Assembly: GCF_016900375.1 (NCBI RefSeq)
Contig: NZ_JACJKB010000002.1
Span: forward strand, 1 to 64,000
Source of the DNA: Collinsella tanakaei
GTDB taxonomy: Bacteria; Actinomycetota; Coriobacteriia; Coriobacteriales; Coriobacteriaceae
Reading direction: 5' to 3'
Length of the DNA: 64,000 nt
Shown: piece after piece, positions 1 through 9,145 of the stretch
Numbering within the stretch: position 1 is the stretch's first letter
Layout: every line of letters starts with the position of its first letter
Notes under the pieces: model-generated
Databases searched by the model: none
The model's input: the letters and a program-made list of their open reading frames with translations, nothing else
What the model was told of the DNA's origin: nothing
Position numbers and translations under genes: made by a program

Positions 1-1
1 C

Positions 2-226
2 CGCCCCGACGAGCTCTTCCGGGGCTTCCTGCTCGAGCTCATGGAGGCCCGCTACGGCACGGCGTCCACCGTCTTCTGCACCCAGTTCCGCCAGAAGGAC
101 TGGCACGCCAGGCTGGGCGGCGGGGTGCACGCCGACGCCATCATGGACCGCATCGTCCACGGCGCCGCCTGGGTCGGCATGGGCGAGATGAACATGAGGA
201 GGAAGCTGGGGGCCGGATCGGAGTAG
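2..226 (+). CDS. istB: IS21-type transposition helper IstB, C-terminal fragment
   Basis: The reading frame is open from the first base of the window, so the gene begins upstream and only the last 74 residues are visible. The segment TVFCTQF, then DWHARLGGG, then ADAIMDRIVHGA, ending in EMNMRR, matches the C-terminal part of IstB, the AAA+ ATP-binding helper that works with the IstA transposase in IS21-family elements. The Walker motifs would lie in the missing part. The gene is followed at once by short repeats typical of an IS21 end. Whether the complete element is active cannot be told from here. Confidence 0.85.
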   Translation, partial: RPDELFRGFLLELMEARYGTASTVFCTQFRQKDWHARLGGGVHADAIMDRIVHGAAWVGMGEMNMRRKLGAGSE

Positions 227-234
227 GGCGCGCC

Positions 235-322
235 GACCGGTACCGATAGGAAACGCCGGCGGTATCGGCTCGCGATACCGCCGGTATCAAGTCGCGATAT
301 TGGGCGGTATCAAAAGGGGCAA
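235..322. repeat. Repeat-rich IS21-type element end
   Basis: Three copies of CGGTATC lie in direct orientation about 23 bp apart, each of the first two followed by a CTCGCGATA or GTCGCGATA segment, plus one inverted GATACCG. Multiple transposase-binding repeats at the end just past istB are normal for IS21-family elements. The exact outer boundary is unclear. A TGATACC end at about 306-312 or a TGCCCC end near 321 would both start with TG on the minus strand. Confidence 0.6.
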
Positions 323-1056
323 ATACTCACGTCACCGAGCCCGAGCACGTCGGCGTGCAGCACCGACACCATCTTGGCCGCCTGGCAGCGCTGCGCGGTA
401 TCCCGAGGGTTCACGTGCGCGACGCCACCGGAGTCAACGACACCCGACAGAATCTTGTTGTCGACCGCCCAGCTCATGGCGGAATACGCCCAGTCTGATA
501 CCTGCAAGGCGCCGTCGATCTGTTCGAGCGCTCGTCCATCGCTCGACACGTCCAGCTTTGCAATACGCTCAGCGTAGTTGGCCAGCATGACGGCCAGCTG
601 CTCGCGCGTGACCGGCTCGTCGGGCTTAAAGGTATTCGTGTCGCCAAAGCCGCTCACGACACCTGTCGAGCGCGCCCACGAGATAGCGTCGCCGTACCAC
701 AGGCCGTAATCGACATCGGCGAACGGCTCCGAGGAAGCCTGCGGGTTGCCGGCAATGTTGTGCAGCACTGCCGCGACTTGAGCGCGCGTCACGTTGTCCC
801 AAGGGCCAAAGTAGCCGTTGTCGTAACCATGGAACAGGTCATGGTCAACCGCGTAGTCGAGCGAGCCGCTGGTCACGTACCAGTCGTCGGGGTCGACGTC
901 GGGGAAACCACGGTAGGCGAGCAGCTCTATCGCGCCATCTTCCTGCGCGAACGCGCGTACTGGCGCGACACCGATGCCCACAAGAGCGAGCGACAAAGCG
1001 ATCGGCACTGCAAGCGCTGCCAGTGCTCTTTGCTTCCAACTAACGTGCGCGCCCAT
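310..1056 (-). CDS. Secreted SLH-domain protein, 3' end at the IS boundary
   Basis: The product has 248 residues when started at ATG 1056, which has an AAGGGGG ribosome site just upstream; longer upstream starts lack one. Residues 1-38 are a signal peptide (basic start, long Ala/Leu core, VRAFA cut region). Three surface-layer homology repeats follow: GFPDVDPDDWY..., FADVDYGLWY... and a more divergent VSDWAYSAMSWA... repeat, each with a TR(A/E)Q-type helix. SLH triplets bind pyruvylated secondary wall polymer, so the protein probably sits on the cell wall. No effector domain is present. The last four or five codons appear to run into the neighbouring IS end, so the C-terminus may be shortened by the insertion. 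Confidence 0.8.
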   Translation of the reverse strand: MGAHVSWKQRALAALAVPIALSLALVGIGVAPVRAFAQEDGAIELLAYRGFPDVDPDDWYVTSGSLDYAVDHDLFHGYDNGYFGPWDNVTRAQVAAVLHNIAGNPQASSEPFADVDYGLWYGDAISWARSTGVVSGFGDTNTFKPDEPVTREQLAVMLANYAERIAKLDVSSDGRALEQIDGALQVSDWAYSAMSWAVDNKILSGVVDSGGVAHVNPRDTAQRCQAAKMVSVLHADVLGLGDVSICPF

Positions 1057-1231
1057 ATGCGCCCCCTTCCACCCAGATTGTCCGCTTGAACTAACGGTAC
1101 AGACGGAATGGAAGCGCCGTACAGTAAAGTCTGGCAACGAGGTCACATTTATCGGCGAGCGCCGCATTCGAATTCGATCGCTGACACCGAACGAGCTTGC
1201 CCAGGCCCGACCAGTCCGATCCGACAATATA

Positions 1232-1304
1232 TATTCTCGACGCCGCATTTGACGTTTCCGCAGGATTCGGGGTTGGTGCGTCCTGAGAATATATATATAT
1301 TCTC
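1232..1304. promoter_or_regulatory. Paired AT-rich palindromes, operator-like
   Basis: A near-perfect palindrome at 1232-1249 (CGACAATATATATTCTCG) and a perfect one at 1285-1304 (GAGAAT, AT-run, ATTCTC) share the half-site GAGAAT. They stand out in GC-rich surroundings, about 180-250 bp upstream of the SLH gene start. Their role as protein-binding sites is inferred. Confidence 0.4.
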
Positions 1305-1365
1305 GGAACCGAATCGGGAGCGGACAACGCCCATGGCCAGGACCGCTCCCCCATGAAAACCTGGG

Positions 1366-1402
1366 GGCCGTCCCCAAACTTAAAACCCGGAACCTGTCCC
1401 CA
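1366..1402. repeat. Dispersed GGGGACAGG-type repeat, degenerate copy
   Basis: On the minus strand this reads GGGGACAGGTTCC, then TTTTAAGTTTGGGGAC. It is related to the GGGACAGGTCCCAAACTTTCAC repeats near 28.5, 30.6, 36.0 and 53.3 kb. The rest of 1057-1365 holds no gene that I can support. Confidence 0.5.
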
Positions 1403-1412
1403 TCTCTGCACG

Positions 1413-1450
1413 AAAAACGGGCTGCATGCCGTGAGGCATGCAGCCCGTTT
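1413..1450 (-). terminator. Rho-independent terminator
   Basis: A perfect 16-bp stem (AAACGGGCTGCATGCC with its complement) has a GTGA/TCAC tetraloop and runs into a T tract on the minus strand. It lies 27 bp past the stop of the small membrane protein gene and would end the leftward operon 7458-1477. Confidence 0.85.
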
Positions 1451-1476
1451 CCACTCGGCCGGGTATGGCCGGTCGG

Positions 1477-2004
1477 CTACGCGGCGAGCAACGCCGCGAG
1501 CTCGGTGCGGGAGGTGAAGGGGGTCGTCTGGCCGGTAGCGACGTTCACGACCTCACCCTCCCAGCGCTCGTTGGAACTCGCGCCGGCATTGCCATCGTCG
1601 GCCTTGTACACGTCCGTACGGACGATGTAGCGGAAGTCGACGCGCCGGCTCGGGTCGGATTGATCCGGAGCAGCCTCGGTGTGGAAGCTGTACTCCAGAC
1701 CCTCGAGCATGCGCGCGATGGCCGCGGGAGCCGCGGAGATGCCGGAAGCGAGGGGAGCGATTCCGTACTCGCTGTTGTACAGGCAGTTGGGGGCAACGTA
1801 CATCGTGCGGATCTGATAGCAGCGCTGCTTCTCGAAGCGCGCCACCAGAGCGGCACCGCCGATGACGACGGCCCACCAGGCGATGGAAACAACGAGGTCA
1901 GTCGGAGAGTCGACCTCGTTGAACCCCAGGAAGTACCACAGCCACAGCAGGAAGATCGACGCGATGGCTGCAACAGCCGTGATGATGATGTTGGACTTCT
2001 TCAT
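1477..2004 (-). CDS. Small membrane protein of unknown function
   Basis: This 175-residue protein has two membrane spans near its N-terminus (residues about 6-26 and 38-58) and a soluble C-terminal part of about 115 residues with alternating beta-like segments. I do not recognise the family. The start is fixed by AAGGAGAAC directly upstream of ATG 2004. The gene follows the large repeat-containing surface protein by 18 bp and precedes a strong terminator, so the two are probably cotranscribed. That context suggests a helper or accessory role in export or display of the large protein, but nothing in the sequence proves it. Confidence 0.7.
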   Translation of the reverse strand: MKKSNIIITAVAAIASIFLLWLWYFLGFNEVDSPTDLVVSIAWWAVVIGGAALVARFEKQRCYQIRTMYVAPNCLYNSEYGIAPLASGISAAPAAIARMLEGLEYSFHTEAAPDQSDPSRRVDFRYIVRTDVYKADDGNAGASSNERWEGEVVNVATGQTTPFTSRTELAALLAA

Positions 2005-2022
2005 CGTGTTCTCCTTCCTGCT

Positions 2023-5000
2023 CTAGGCGTTGCGGTTGTTGTTCAGGGCATCCTCAAAGTCCTTGAGGTCGTCCGTGAACTTCTTGCGGTGGATGACCGC
2101 GCCCACGAAGTAGATGGCGCTGGCAACCAGACCCACGACCATGACCCAGTGCACCCAGCAGCTGCGATGTTCTGCGTTGGTGAGCGGAGTCTCGTCGTCC
2201 TCGATGGTCTCGCCGCTAGCCAGCGGGGTGTCATCGTCGGCGATGGTCTCCTCCTCGACGGGAGCCGGGGTCTCGTCGGCATCCGGGGTATCACCGTCGC
2301 CCGTGGTGGTCGTTGTGATACCCGTGCCAGGCGTACCGGTGGTACCGGTCGGCGTGGTGCCGCCGGGGGTCGTACCGCCACCCGTGGCGCCGCCGCCCGT
2401 AGTGCCGCCACCGTCGCCCGGGGTCACCGGGGTCGGAGTCGGGGTGGGCGTGGGAGTCGGGGTGTCGGGAGTGTCCGGGGTATCCGGCGTGTCGGGGGTA
2501 TCCGGCGTGTCCGGAGTGTCGGGTTCGTCGGTGCTGGGGTTGTCAGGCTCGTCCGTAGGATCGTCCGGGTCGGTCGGCGGGTTACTGGGATCGTCATCCT
2601 CCTCGCCGCCGCCGGGGATTTCGGGATCCTTCTCGTCGTCATCGTCGTCGGTGTTCCCACCGCCGCCACCGCCGGGGTTGTTGAGCGTCCAAGTGCCCTC
2701 GAACACAACGTCGTTTGCCGGCATCTTGAAGGAGCCCTCGGCAACAATGGCATCATCCGTCGACCAGCCGCTGAAGGTGTAGCCCGGTGCCGTCGCGGCG
2801 GCGGCCACATCCACATCGGCGCCGTACTTGTAGGTCGTCTCGGTGGGCAGACCGCTTGCGCCCGCGGGGGCCTCGCCGTAGTCGTAGGTCACCTTGTAGG
2901 AGTTGCGCTCGTAGTAGACCTTGAGGACGAGCCCGCCGTCGCCGGTGATGGTGCCCTCGAGGACGTTGCCCCCGTTGTCGGAATCGAAGGTGAAGCCATC
3001 GTAGGACACGGAGGTGTCGGCATTGACGGTCTCGCCCGTGGTGCCCTCGGTCTCGGCGTCCGTGTAGGTGGCCTTCTCGGGGTAGGTCCCGTCGAGGTTC
3101 TGCAGGTAGCGCTCGACCGTGTACTTAGTATCCGTGTTGGCGGTCCAGGTTCCCGTGATCGTAACGGCCTTCGCCGGCATCTGGAAGGAGCCCTCGGAGA
3201 CGGAGGCGTCCTTCGTCGACCAGCCGCTGAAGGTGTAGCCGGGTGCCTTCGCGTCGGCGGCCACGGTCACGGTCTCGCCGTACTTGTGCGTGCCATCTGC
3301 GGGCAGCTCGCTTGCGCCCGCGGGGGCCTCGCCGTAGTCGTAGGTCACCTTGTAGGAGTTGCGCTCGTAGTAGACCTTGAGGACGACTTCGTTGTCAGCA
3401 GTGATGGTCTTCTCGAGAACATTGTTCGCGTTATCTCCATCGAAGGTGAATCCCTCGAAGGACACAGAGGTATCGGCTGTAGCGATCTTACCAGCTACGC
3501 CCTTTCTACCGTCCTTATGCGAAGCATCCACAGGATAGCTGCCGTCGAGGTTCTGGAGATAGTACTCGACCTCGTACCACGCCCACACCTCTTCGTAATA
3601 AGCGTAGTAATCCCTGTCCTCCACTATCTGCTCATCGGAGAATTGCGCCAGCTGCGCGCACTCCTCATCTGTGTACCAACCGCAAAGCGTATAGACAGTC
3701 CCGTTGGCTTCAATCGTTTTTGGAAGCGCCTCTTCCTCAGGCTTAATCTCTTCTGGCCTAGTAAGTTCATTTTCCAAAGAGCCGCTCTCAACTCGGACAG
3801 AATAGTCAGGCTGAATCTCAAAATCATCAGCCTCGGGCATCCTGACTCGCCAAGTAACGTTGCAATAGTCCGTATCGTTCAGGAAAATCTGCCCATCGTA
3901 ATGGAAGGTCGGTGTGCCGTTCGGGATAACAGGATTGTAATTGTTGTTGCCGGCATTGGCCCCATCTGCCGCAACCAGACGGAACCACTCTATCGTGTAA
4001 TAACCCTTCTTGTTTTCATTCTCCGAACCAGGCTCGGCATGTTTATAAGTTTCCCCGTCAACAGTAATGTCAGGATAGCCGTTCGGGAAGGTTACGCTAA
4101 CGTCCTCTCCACTGAGATTGACACTGTTTACCTCATAAAATCCCGGCTCCCTGAGGCCCTCTACCGATCCAACGCCCATGCCGTTCCAAATCTGATTGGG
4201 AGCGGCTCCGCTGTTAATATCAGCACCAGGAATTAGCGTATAGAAATAGACGGGGTAGACACCATCAATCGGCTCCCATGAACCGACGAACTTCACGTCA
4301 TCAGCAGGCATTTCAAAGGTGGTGTCTGAGACAGTAGTGTCTTCAGTCTTCCAACCGCTGAAGGTGTAGGCGGGGGCTGTCGCGGCGGCGGCCACGGTCA
4401 CGATCTCGCCGTACTTGTATGTACCGCTATCAGGCAACGCACTTGCGCCCGCGGGGGCCTCGCCGTAGTCGTAGGTCACCTTGTAGGAGTTGCGCTCGTA
4501 GTAGACCTCGAGGACAAGCTCGCCGTCGCCGGTGATGGTGCCCTCGAGGACGTTTTTCTCGTTATCCTTATCGAAGGTAAAGCCCTCGTAGGACACGGAG
4601 GTGTCGGCCTTGGCGGTCTCGCCCGTGGTGCCCTTGGTCTCGGCGTCCGTGTAGGCGGCCTTCTCGGGATAGGACCCGTCGAGGTTCTGCAGGTAGCGCT
4701 CGACCGTGTACTTGGTGTCCTTCTTGGCAGTCCACTTTCCCGTGATCTTGACGGTGTCCGCCGGCATCTGGAACGAGCCCTCGGAGACGGAGGCGTCCTC
4801 CGTCGACCAGCCGCTGAAGGTGTAGCCCTCGAGGATCGGATCGCCAGCCACGGTCACGGTCTCGCCGTATTTGCGCTCAGCCGTGGCCGGCACCGAGGGA
4901 GCGCCTTTGGGCACGTCCCCCTCGTAGCTGTAGCTCACTTCGTAGGAGTTGCGCTCGTAGAAAATATCAACAACGCTATCTCCTCCAGCTTTAATAATCA

Positions 5001-7458
5001 CTTGGTCAAAACTTCTAGCGGTAAAGCCGACTACATCCTTAGCACTGGCTTCGGTCTTACTTCCGATAAGACCCGGCATGATCTCACTTGGCTGAATGGC
5101 ATCGTTCTGTGCGAATTCATCGTTATCTACATTTTGGAACCAATGCCGAACCGTATAAGTCGAGCTCTTTTTGGTCAGCGTTACGGTAATTGTTGCCCCA
5201 CTTGGAATATTGTCCAAGCTCCAATACTTGCCATCCTCGACCCATGAAATGTCGAACTTGGCAGTTTGGCCATTAGCGGTCGTATCGCTTTCGTCATCCG
5301 ACTTAACTTCAACGCTGTAGCTGGCATAGCCCTCGAACTGTTTAACTGCCAATTTGATGTCGGCACAATTCAGGCTTTTGTAGGTATAGGAAACCTTAAT
5401 GTTGTTATTGCCGTCATCGGTCGCTTCGAAGTCCGCGGTATGCCCACCAAGGTTCGAAGCCTCCACATAATCTGAAGCCTTGACCTTCTGGTTATCCTTG
5501 TAAACCTCGATGGTAATCGGCTGAGCCGCTTCCTTCCACATGGCTGTGAAGACCACATCTTCCTCGGGCATGGTGAAAGAGCCATCCTCGTTGATTTCGA
5601 AACCGGAGGGCGTGGTCAACTCCCACCCGACAAAGGTGTGATCCGACCAGGTCGGAGTTGTGTCAGATCGCACCTGCTCGGTATATGCCGCAACATCGGT
5701 TACATTGTCCGGCATGTTCTGAGCGTTATTACCCGCCTCGCCAGACAGGTAATTGATGTCATGGAAATAGACTTCGACATCCGCCTTCTTCATCCAGATT
5801 GCGTATAGGTCAGTATCGTCCTTTAGAAGCTCCTGGCCAAATGCAACATAATAACCGGCGGTTACAAGTTCCTTGAACTTGTCCTTACCATTCAGGGTTC
5901 CATTTTGCGGAACGGTAGACCAACCAACTAGTTTTTGTTCACTGCCGCCTTGAACGATTTCGCCGCCAACGTTTTTCACATCTTCACTCGTTGCCGCATA
6001 GGCGGTTTTGTTTTGCGGATAATCATGGTTAAGTTTCGAGAGCACCTTGTCGTTAGCATTATTGTGCTCGTCATGATACATTACAGAATACGCATTTAGC
6101 GGTTCATACTTCGCGTAATAATTCATGGCGTCGGTCACGACATCCGGGAAATAGACCTGTTTGCCAGTCATTTCTCGATTATCATACCAACCGCTAAAAA
6201 CATACGTTATGCCGTTTACAGTTTTAGTTTCCGGATAAGTGCCGACAGGCTGTTTTACTTTGCCTTGACCATCTATGAGAATGATGGTCTGATACGCTTC
6301 CCTAACCGGCTCGAACCCACGGCCAGCAGCATCCCAAAGATGGAAATTTGCATTCACTTCAGAGGTTGTCGCATAGGACACAGTCATATCGACATGATAC
6401 GTAGGGGTATTTTTGTCATGAACATTGCCTTTTTCATCTACCCACCCATCGGGATAGGAGATCTTATACGGCGTATAGCTGATTTTTGAGTTCTTTTGGT
6501 CGAGCTTATAGAGGTTAGCAATCCGCTCTTCGACCTGGGCAGCATCAGGATAAGAGATCACTCGCCCGTCAACGTCGAGGGAGTTGTCACTGGGACTCAA
6601 CGACGGTGTGAGATCCAAGCCCGTGGGATTAATCGTTCCCTCGCCGACATACATCCAACTTTCATCTTCCGTATCGTCCTCGTCCATATCAGGGCGTACT
6701 ACGTAGAACTGGGCCTTTACCGACTCACCTTTACGCTCCGAACTCCCCGAATTGAGTACGGCGATTTCCGCAGAAATGGAGCTCTCGCCGCTCTTCGAAG
6801 ACGTCTTGTCAGGCTGCTTTTCGTCAACAACATTGCCGAAAAGCGCATCGTTAACTATCTCAAGCAAGCCCTTCCGCTGCTCAGCGGTCTCCACCTTAAC
6901 AGCCACGCCATCAACCAACTGATCAGCCTCAACGGTGTAAAAACCGTCCTCATCAGCCGTCAGCTCGGTCTCGGTCGCGTCCTCATCGGCGGCAACCAGC
7001 GCAACACGAGAAACCTCAAACCCCTCGTTCGCCTTGACGGTAAACGCGAAGTCAGCGTCGGAGGCGAGCTCCACGCCGTCAGTGTCCTTCTCGATCTTGT
7101 GCTCGGTGCCCTCGGCATCGGTGTAGGTCAGCACGGCGTCGGCGACCTTAAAGGCCACCTTGACCGCATCGGCCTTGTCCTCAGCCGCGGCAGCGACCTC
7201 AGTGCCCTCGTCCGAGGACTCCTCTTCAGTTGTCGCGAGCGTGCTTACCAGCGACTCATCCTCGGCAGGCTCCGCGAGCTGCTCCGCGGCCTCAGCCGAG
7301 GTCCCATCCAGCCCCGCTGCATAAGCAATAGCCGGAAGGTTGAGACTCGATACCGTAAACGCCGCAACGAGCGTTCCCACCATGGCACGGCGGAACCGCA
7401 GTCGCAGCGAAGAGCGGCGAGTCTCGTCAAGTTGACATGACGATTGCGTGCGCGTCAT
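2023..7458 (-). CDS. Giant cell-surface protein with InlB-type and MucBP-like repeats
   Basis: The product has 1811 residues from ATG 7458, chosen for its AGAAAGGG ribosome site; an ATG/GTG 14 codons upstream has none. Residues 1-50 are a signal peptide. The body holds at least four copies of a module with GYTFSGW near its end (InlB B-repeat, Listeria-Bacteroides type), alternating with three modules starting YTVERYLQNLDG, which resemble MucBP domains. A Gly-rich hinge, an Asp/Glu-rich patch, seven DTP repeats and a TP stretch then form a wall-spanning stalk. The C-terminus has two D(D/E)TPL motifs, a CWVHW, one membrane span and a basic tail, without LPXTG. Such proteins are host- or mucin-facing adhesins. 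The middle of the gene is visibly more AT-rich than its ends. Confidence 0.85.
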   Translation of the reverse strand: MTRTQSSCQLDETRRSSLRLRFRRAMVGTLVAAFTVSSLNLPAIAYAAGLDGTSAEAAEQLAEPAEDESLVSTLATTEEESSDEGTEVAAAAEDKADAVKVAFKVADAVLTYTDAEGTEHKIEKDTDGVELASDADFAFTVKANEGFEVSRVALVAADEDATETELTADEDGFYTVEADQLVDGVAVKVETAEQRKGLLEIVNDALFGNVVDEKQPDKTSSKSGESSISAEIAVLNSGSSERKGESVKAQFYVVRPDMDEDDTEDESWMYVGEGTINPTGLDLTPSLSPSDNSLDVDGRVISYPDAAQVEERIANLYKLDQKNSKISYTPYKISYPDGWVDEKGNVHDKNTPTYHVDMTVSYATTSEVNANFHLWDAAGRGFEPVREAYQTIILIDGQGKVKQPVGTYPETKTVNGITYVFSGWYDNREMTGKQVYFPDVVTDAMNYYAKYEPLNAYSVMYHDEHNNANDKVLSKLNHDYPQNKTAYAATSEDVKNVGGEIVQGGSEQKLVGWSTVPQNGTLNGKDKFKELVTAGYYVAFGQELLKDDTDLYAIWMKKADVEVYFHDINYLSGEAGNNAQNMPDNVTDVAAYTEQVRSDTTPTWSDHTFVGWELTTPSGFEINEDGSFTMPEEDVVFTAMWKEAAQPITIEVYKDNQKVKASDYVEASNLGGHTADFEATDDGNNNIKVSYTYKSLNCADIKLAVKQFEGYASYSVEVKSDDESDTTANGQTAKFDISWVEDGKYWSLDNIPSGATITVTLTKKSSTYTVRHWFQNVDNDEFAQNDAIQPSEIMPGLIGSKTEASAKDVVGFTARSFDQVIIKAGGDSVVDIFYERNSYEVSYSYEGDVPKGAPSVPATAERKYGETVTVAGDPILEGYTFSGWSTEDASVSEGSFQMPADTVKITGKWTAKKDTKYTVERYLQNLDGSYPEKAAYTDAETKGTTGETAKADTSVSYEGFTFDKDNEKNVLEGTITGDGELVLEVYYERNSYKVTYDYGEAPAGASALPDSGTYKYGEIVTVAAAATAPAYTFSGWKTEDTTVSDTTFEMPADDVKFVGSWEPIDGVYPVYFYTLIPGADINSGAAPNQIWNGMGVGSVEGLREPGFYEVNSVNLSGEDVSVTFPNGYPDITVDGETYKHAEPGSENENKKGYYTIEWFRLVAADGANAGNNNYNPVIPNGTPTFHYDGQIFLNDTDYCNVTWRVRMPEADDFEIQPDYSVRVESGSLENELTRPEEIKPEEEALPKTIEANGTVYTLCGWYTDEECAQLAQFSDEQIVEDRDYYAYYEEVWAWYEVEYYLQNLDGSYPVDASHKDGRKGVAGKIATADTSVSFEGFTFDGDNANNVLEKTITADNEVVLKVYYERNSYKVTYDYGEAPAGASELPADGTHKYGETVTVAADAKAPGYTFSGWSTKDASVSEGSFQMPAKAVTITGTWTANTDTKYTVERYLQNLDGTYPEKATYTDAETEGTTGETVNADTSVSYDGFTFDSDNGGNVLEGTITGDGGLVLKVYYERNSYKVTYDYGEAPAGASGLPTETTYKYGADVDVAAAATAPGYTFSGWSTDDAIVAEGSFKMPANDVVFEGTWTLNNPGGGGGGNTDDDDDEKDPEIPGGGEEDDDPSNPPTDPDDPTDEPDNPSTDEPDTPDTPDTPDTPDTPDTPDTPTPTPTPTPTPVTPGDGGGTTGGGATGGGTTPGGTTPTGTTGTPGTGITTTTTGDGDTPDADETPAPVEEETIADDDTPLASGETIEDDETPLTNAEHRSCWVHWVMVVGLVASAIYFVGAVIHRKKFTDDLKDFEDALNNNRNA
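2436..2525 (-). repeat. In-frame short tandem repeats coding TP and DTP stalk
   Basis: Six-base units coding Thr-Pro and about seven nine-base units coding Asp-Thr-Pro lie side by side near the 3' end of the giant surface protein gene. Unit lengths are multiples of three, so slippage would change stalk length without breaking the frame. Confidence 0.8.
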
Positions 7459-8112
7459 ACCCGACCCTTTCTCTAAAACCGACCAACGAGAAACAGTCAC
7501 CGTGATGCACCCAACCGTCGAGGCGGGTTTGTATGTCCGCCCCAGGCGGTGTGGCGCTGATGACTACGCGCAGGAATCCATCCGACCGAATTCCTACACG
7601 CCAGAAATTTGCGCATGTAACATTCTAGGCAAGGTTGAAGGTCTGCGCATTATCAAACCCCGAAAAAGCGTCCACGTAAACAACATTTTTCAGAAAATGT
7701 TCATGGTGCGGTAGCAAATAGACAAAGCGGACAGAACGGGCGTCCGTTTATGGGGTTTAAGCTGCTTAAGGTTCGTTTTGGGTTGATCACTGCGCACGAC
7801 CAGATGATCGCTTCGCGAGGGCGCAGACACCGCCTCCGGGCACTCGCACGGCGGCGCGGCGGTATTGGTTGAACCACCCGGGTGTTCGAACAAGCGTGCT
7901 CGGCAGACACCTTTAATCACTTATATATAAGAGCCCCAACCCGCACCCATCGCTCGCAACCGTCATAGGCAGCACGCCACCACGACGCCCCGCTCCCCTC
8001 GTACCCGCCATCCAACCGCCGCCCACTCCCCGCGCTGCTTGCGCGCCCCACCGGGTATGATGGGGCATAGCAAACCGCGTATCACATTTCCGCGTACCGG
8101 GTCGGAGGTCGC
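7459..8112. other. Divergent intergenic region with a hairpin
   Basis: This 654-bp stretch separates the leftward giant surface protein from the rightward pilus-like operon and must hold promoters for both. The one clear structure is an AT-rich palindrome at 7682-7701 (AACATTTT, 4-nt loop, AAAATGTT). No coding region or RNA gene is supported. Confidence 0.6.
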
Positions 8113-9123
8113 TTGCGCCGCATACGCCACAACGCACACCGCGCTTCTTGCGCTCAGCGCGCCTGCCGCGCGCCCCGGGCGGGCATCCGCGCCGCCGGGA
8201 CTTGTGTGCTCGCCCTGGCGCTGGCGCTCGCGGCGTGCCCGGTGCTTGCCGCCTGCGGAGGCGATTCCCCCTCGCCCTCGCCCGACGGCGCCGAGGAATC
8301 CACCTCGGGCCCGGCGTACTCCGAACCTGCGCAGATTGCCACCTCAGGCTTTGACGCTACGGCCGCCACCGGGCAAAACGACGCGCTGATCGACACCTCG
8401 CACGCCGCCCAGGGCTACGTGGCCGCCTCCGCCGTCAACGCGAACCGCCTGAAGCTGCAGGTAACCTGCGGCGACATGAGCTACAACTACGACCTCCCCG
8501 GCGACGGCACGCCCATCGTGTGCCCTCTCAACATGGGAAACGGCACGTACCTCGTGCGCGTGATGCAGAACACGAGCGGCTCCAACTACGTGGAGATCGC
8601 CGCGCAGCAGATCGACGTCGCGCTCGATTCGGAGTTCGAGCCCTACCTGCGGCCCAACGTGTTCTGCGCCTACACCGACGCCAGCTCCTGCGTGCAGCTG
8701 GCGCGCGAGCTTGCCGCCGACGCCCAGAACGAAGGTGATGTCGTACGCGCCGTGTATAGCTGGGTGCAGGCGAACATCTCCTACGACACCGACAAGGCCG
8801 CCGAGCTGGCCGACGCCACGGGCTACGTGCCCGACCCCGACGCCACGCTCTCGGCGGGCACGGGCATCTGCTTTGACTACGCCTCGCTTGCCGCAGCGAT
8901 GTTTCGCAGCCTCGGCATCCCCTGCCAGATCATCACGGGGTATGTATCGCCCAGCGGCATCTACCACGCCTGGAACATGGTGTATATCGACGGCGAATGG
9001 ATCAGCGTGCAGATCCGCGTGGACGCCAACACGTGGACGCGCGTCGACCTGACCTTTGCGGCGGCCGGGGCCTCGCCCACCGTGGGCGACGGCACCGATT
9101 ACACCGACCGCTATGTATACTGA
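8113..9123 (+). CDS. Lipoprotein with transglutaminase-like domain
   Basis: The product has 336 residues. The start is TTG 8113, with GGAGG at 8104-8108. After a hydrophobic stretch there are two overlapping lipobox candidates, ALAAC and VLAAC, at about residues 39-48, so it is probably a lipid-anchored envelope protein. The C-terminal half is a transglutaminase/protease-like core with Cys in GICFDYAS (about 253), His in YHAWN (about 285) and Asp in RVDLTF (about 311), the usual catalytic triad order. It is the first gene of a tightly spaced operon with type IV pilus parts, 22 bp ahead of pilC. It could crosslink or trim pilins or wall material; the substrate is unknown. Confidence 0.85.
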   Translation: MRRIRHNAHRASCAQRACRAPRAGIRAAGTCVLALALALAACPVLAACGGDSPSPSPDGAEESTSGPAYSEPAQIATSGFDATAATGQNDALIDTSHAAQGYVAASAVNANRLKLQVTCGDMSYNYDLPGDGTPIVCPLNMGNGTYLVRVMQNTSGSNYVEIAAQQIDVALDSEFEPYLRPNVFCAYTDASSCVQLARELAADAQNEGDVVRAVYSWVQANISYDTDKAAELADATGYVPDPDATLSAGTGICFDYASLAAAMFRSLGIPCQIITGYVSPSGIYHAWNMVYIDGEWISVQIRVDANTWTRVDLTFAAAGASPTVGDGTDYTDRYVY

Positions 9124-9145
9124 ACGAAAGCGATTGGGGTTTTGG

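Noticed and set aside
2023-2200. LPXTG sorting signal in the giant surface protein
   Set aside because: No LPXTG or close variant lies before the C-terminal span, only DDTPL and DDETPL motifs and CWVHW, so sortase anchoring is not claimed.
1438-4236. A 932-codon open frame on the plus strand
   Set aside because: It lies opposite the repeat-rich surface gene and the small membrane protein gene, both of which have clear domains and ribosome sites. Its product is low-complexity Val/Gly/Arg, typical of an antisense shadow in GC-rich DNA.
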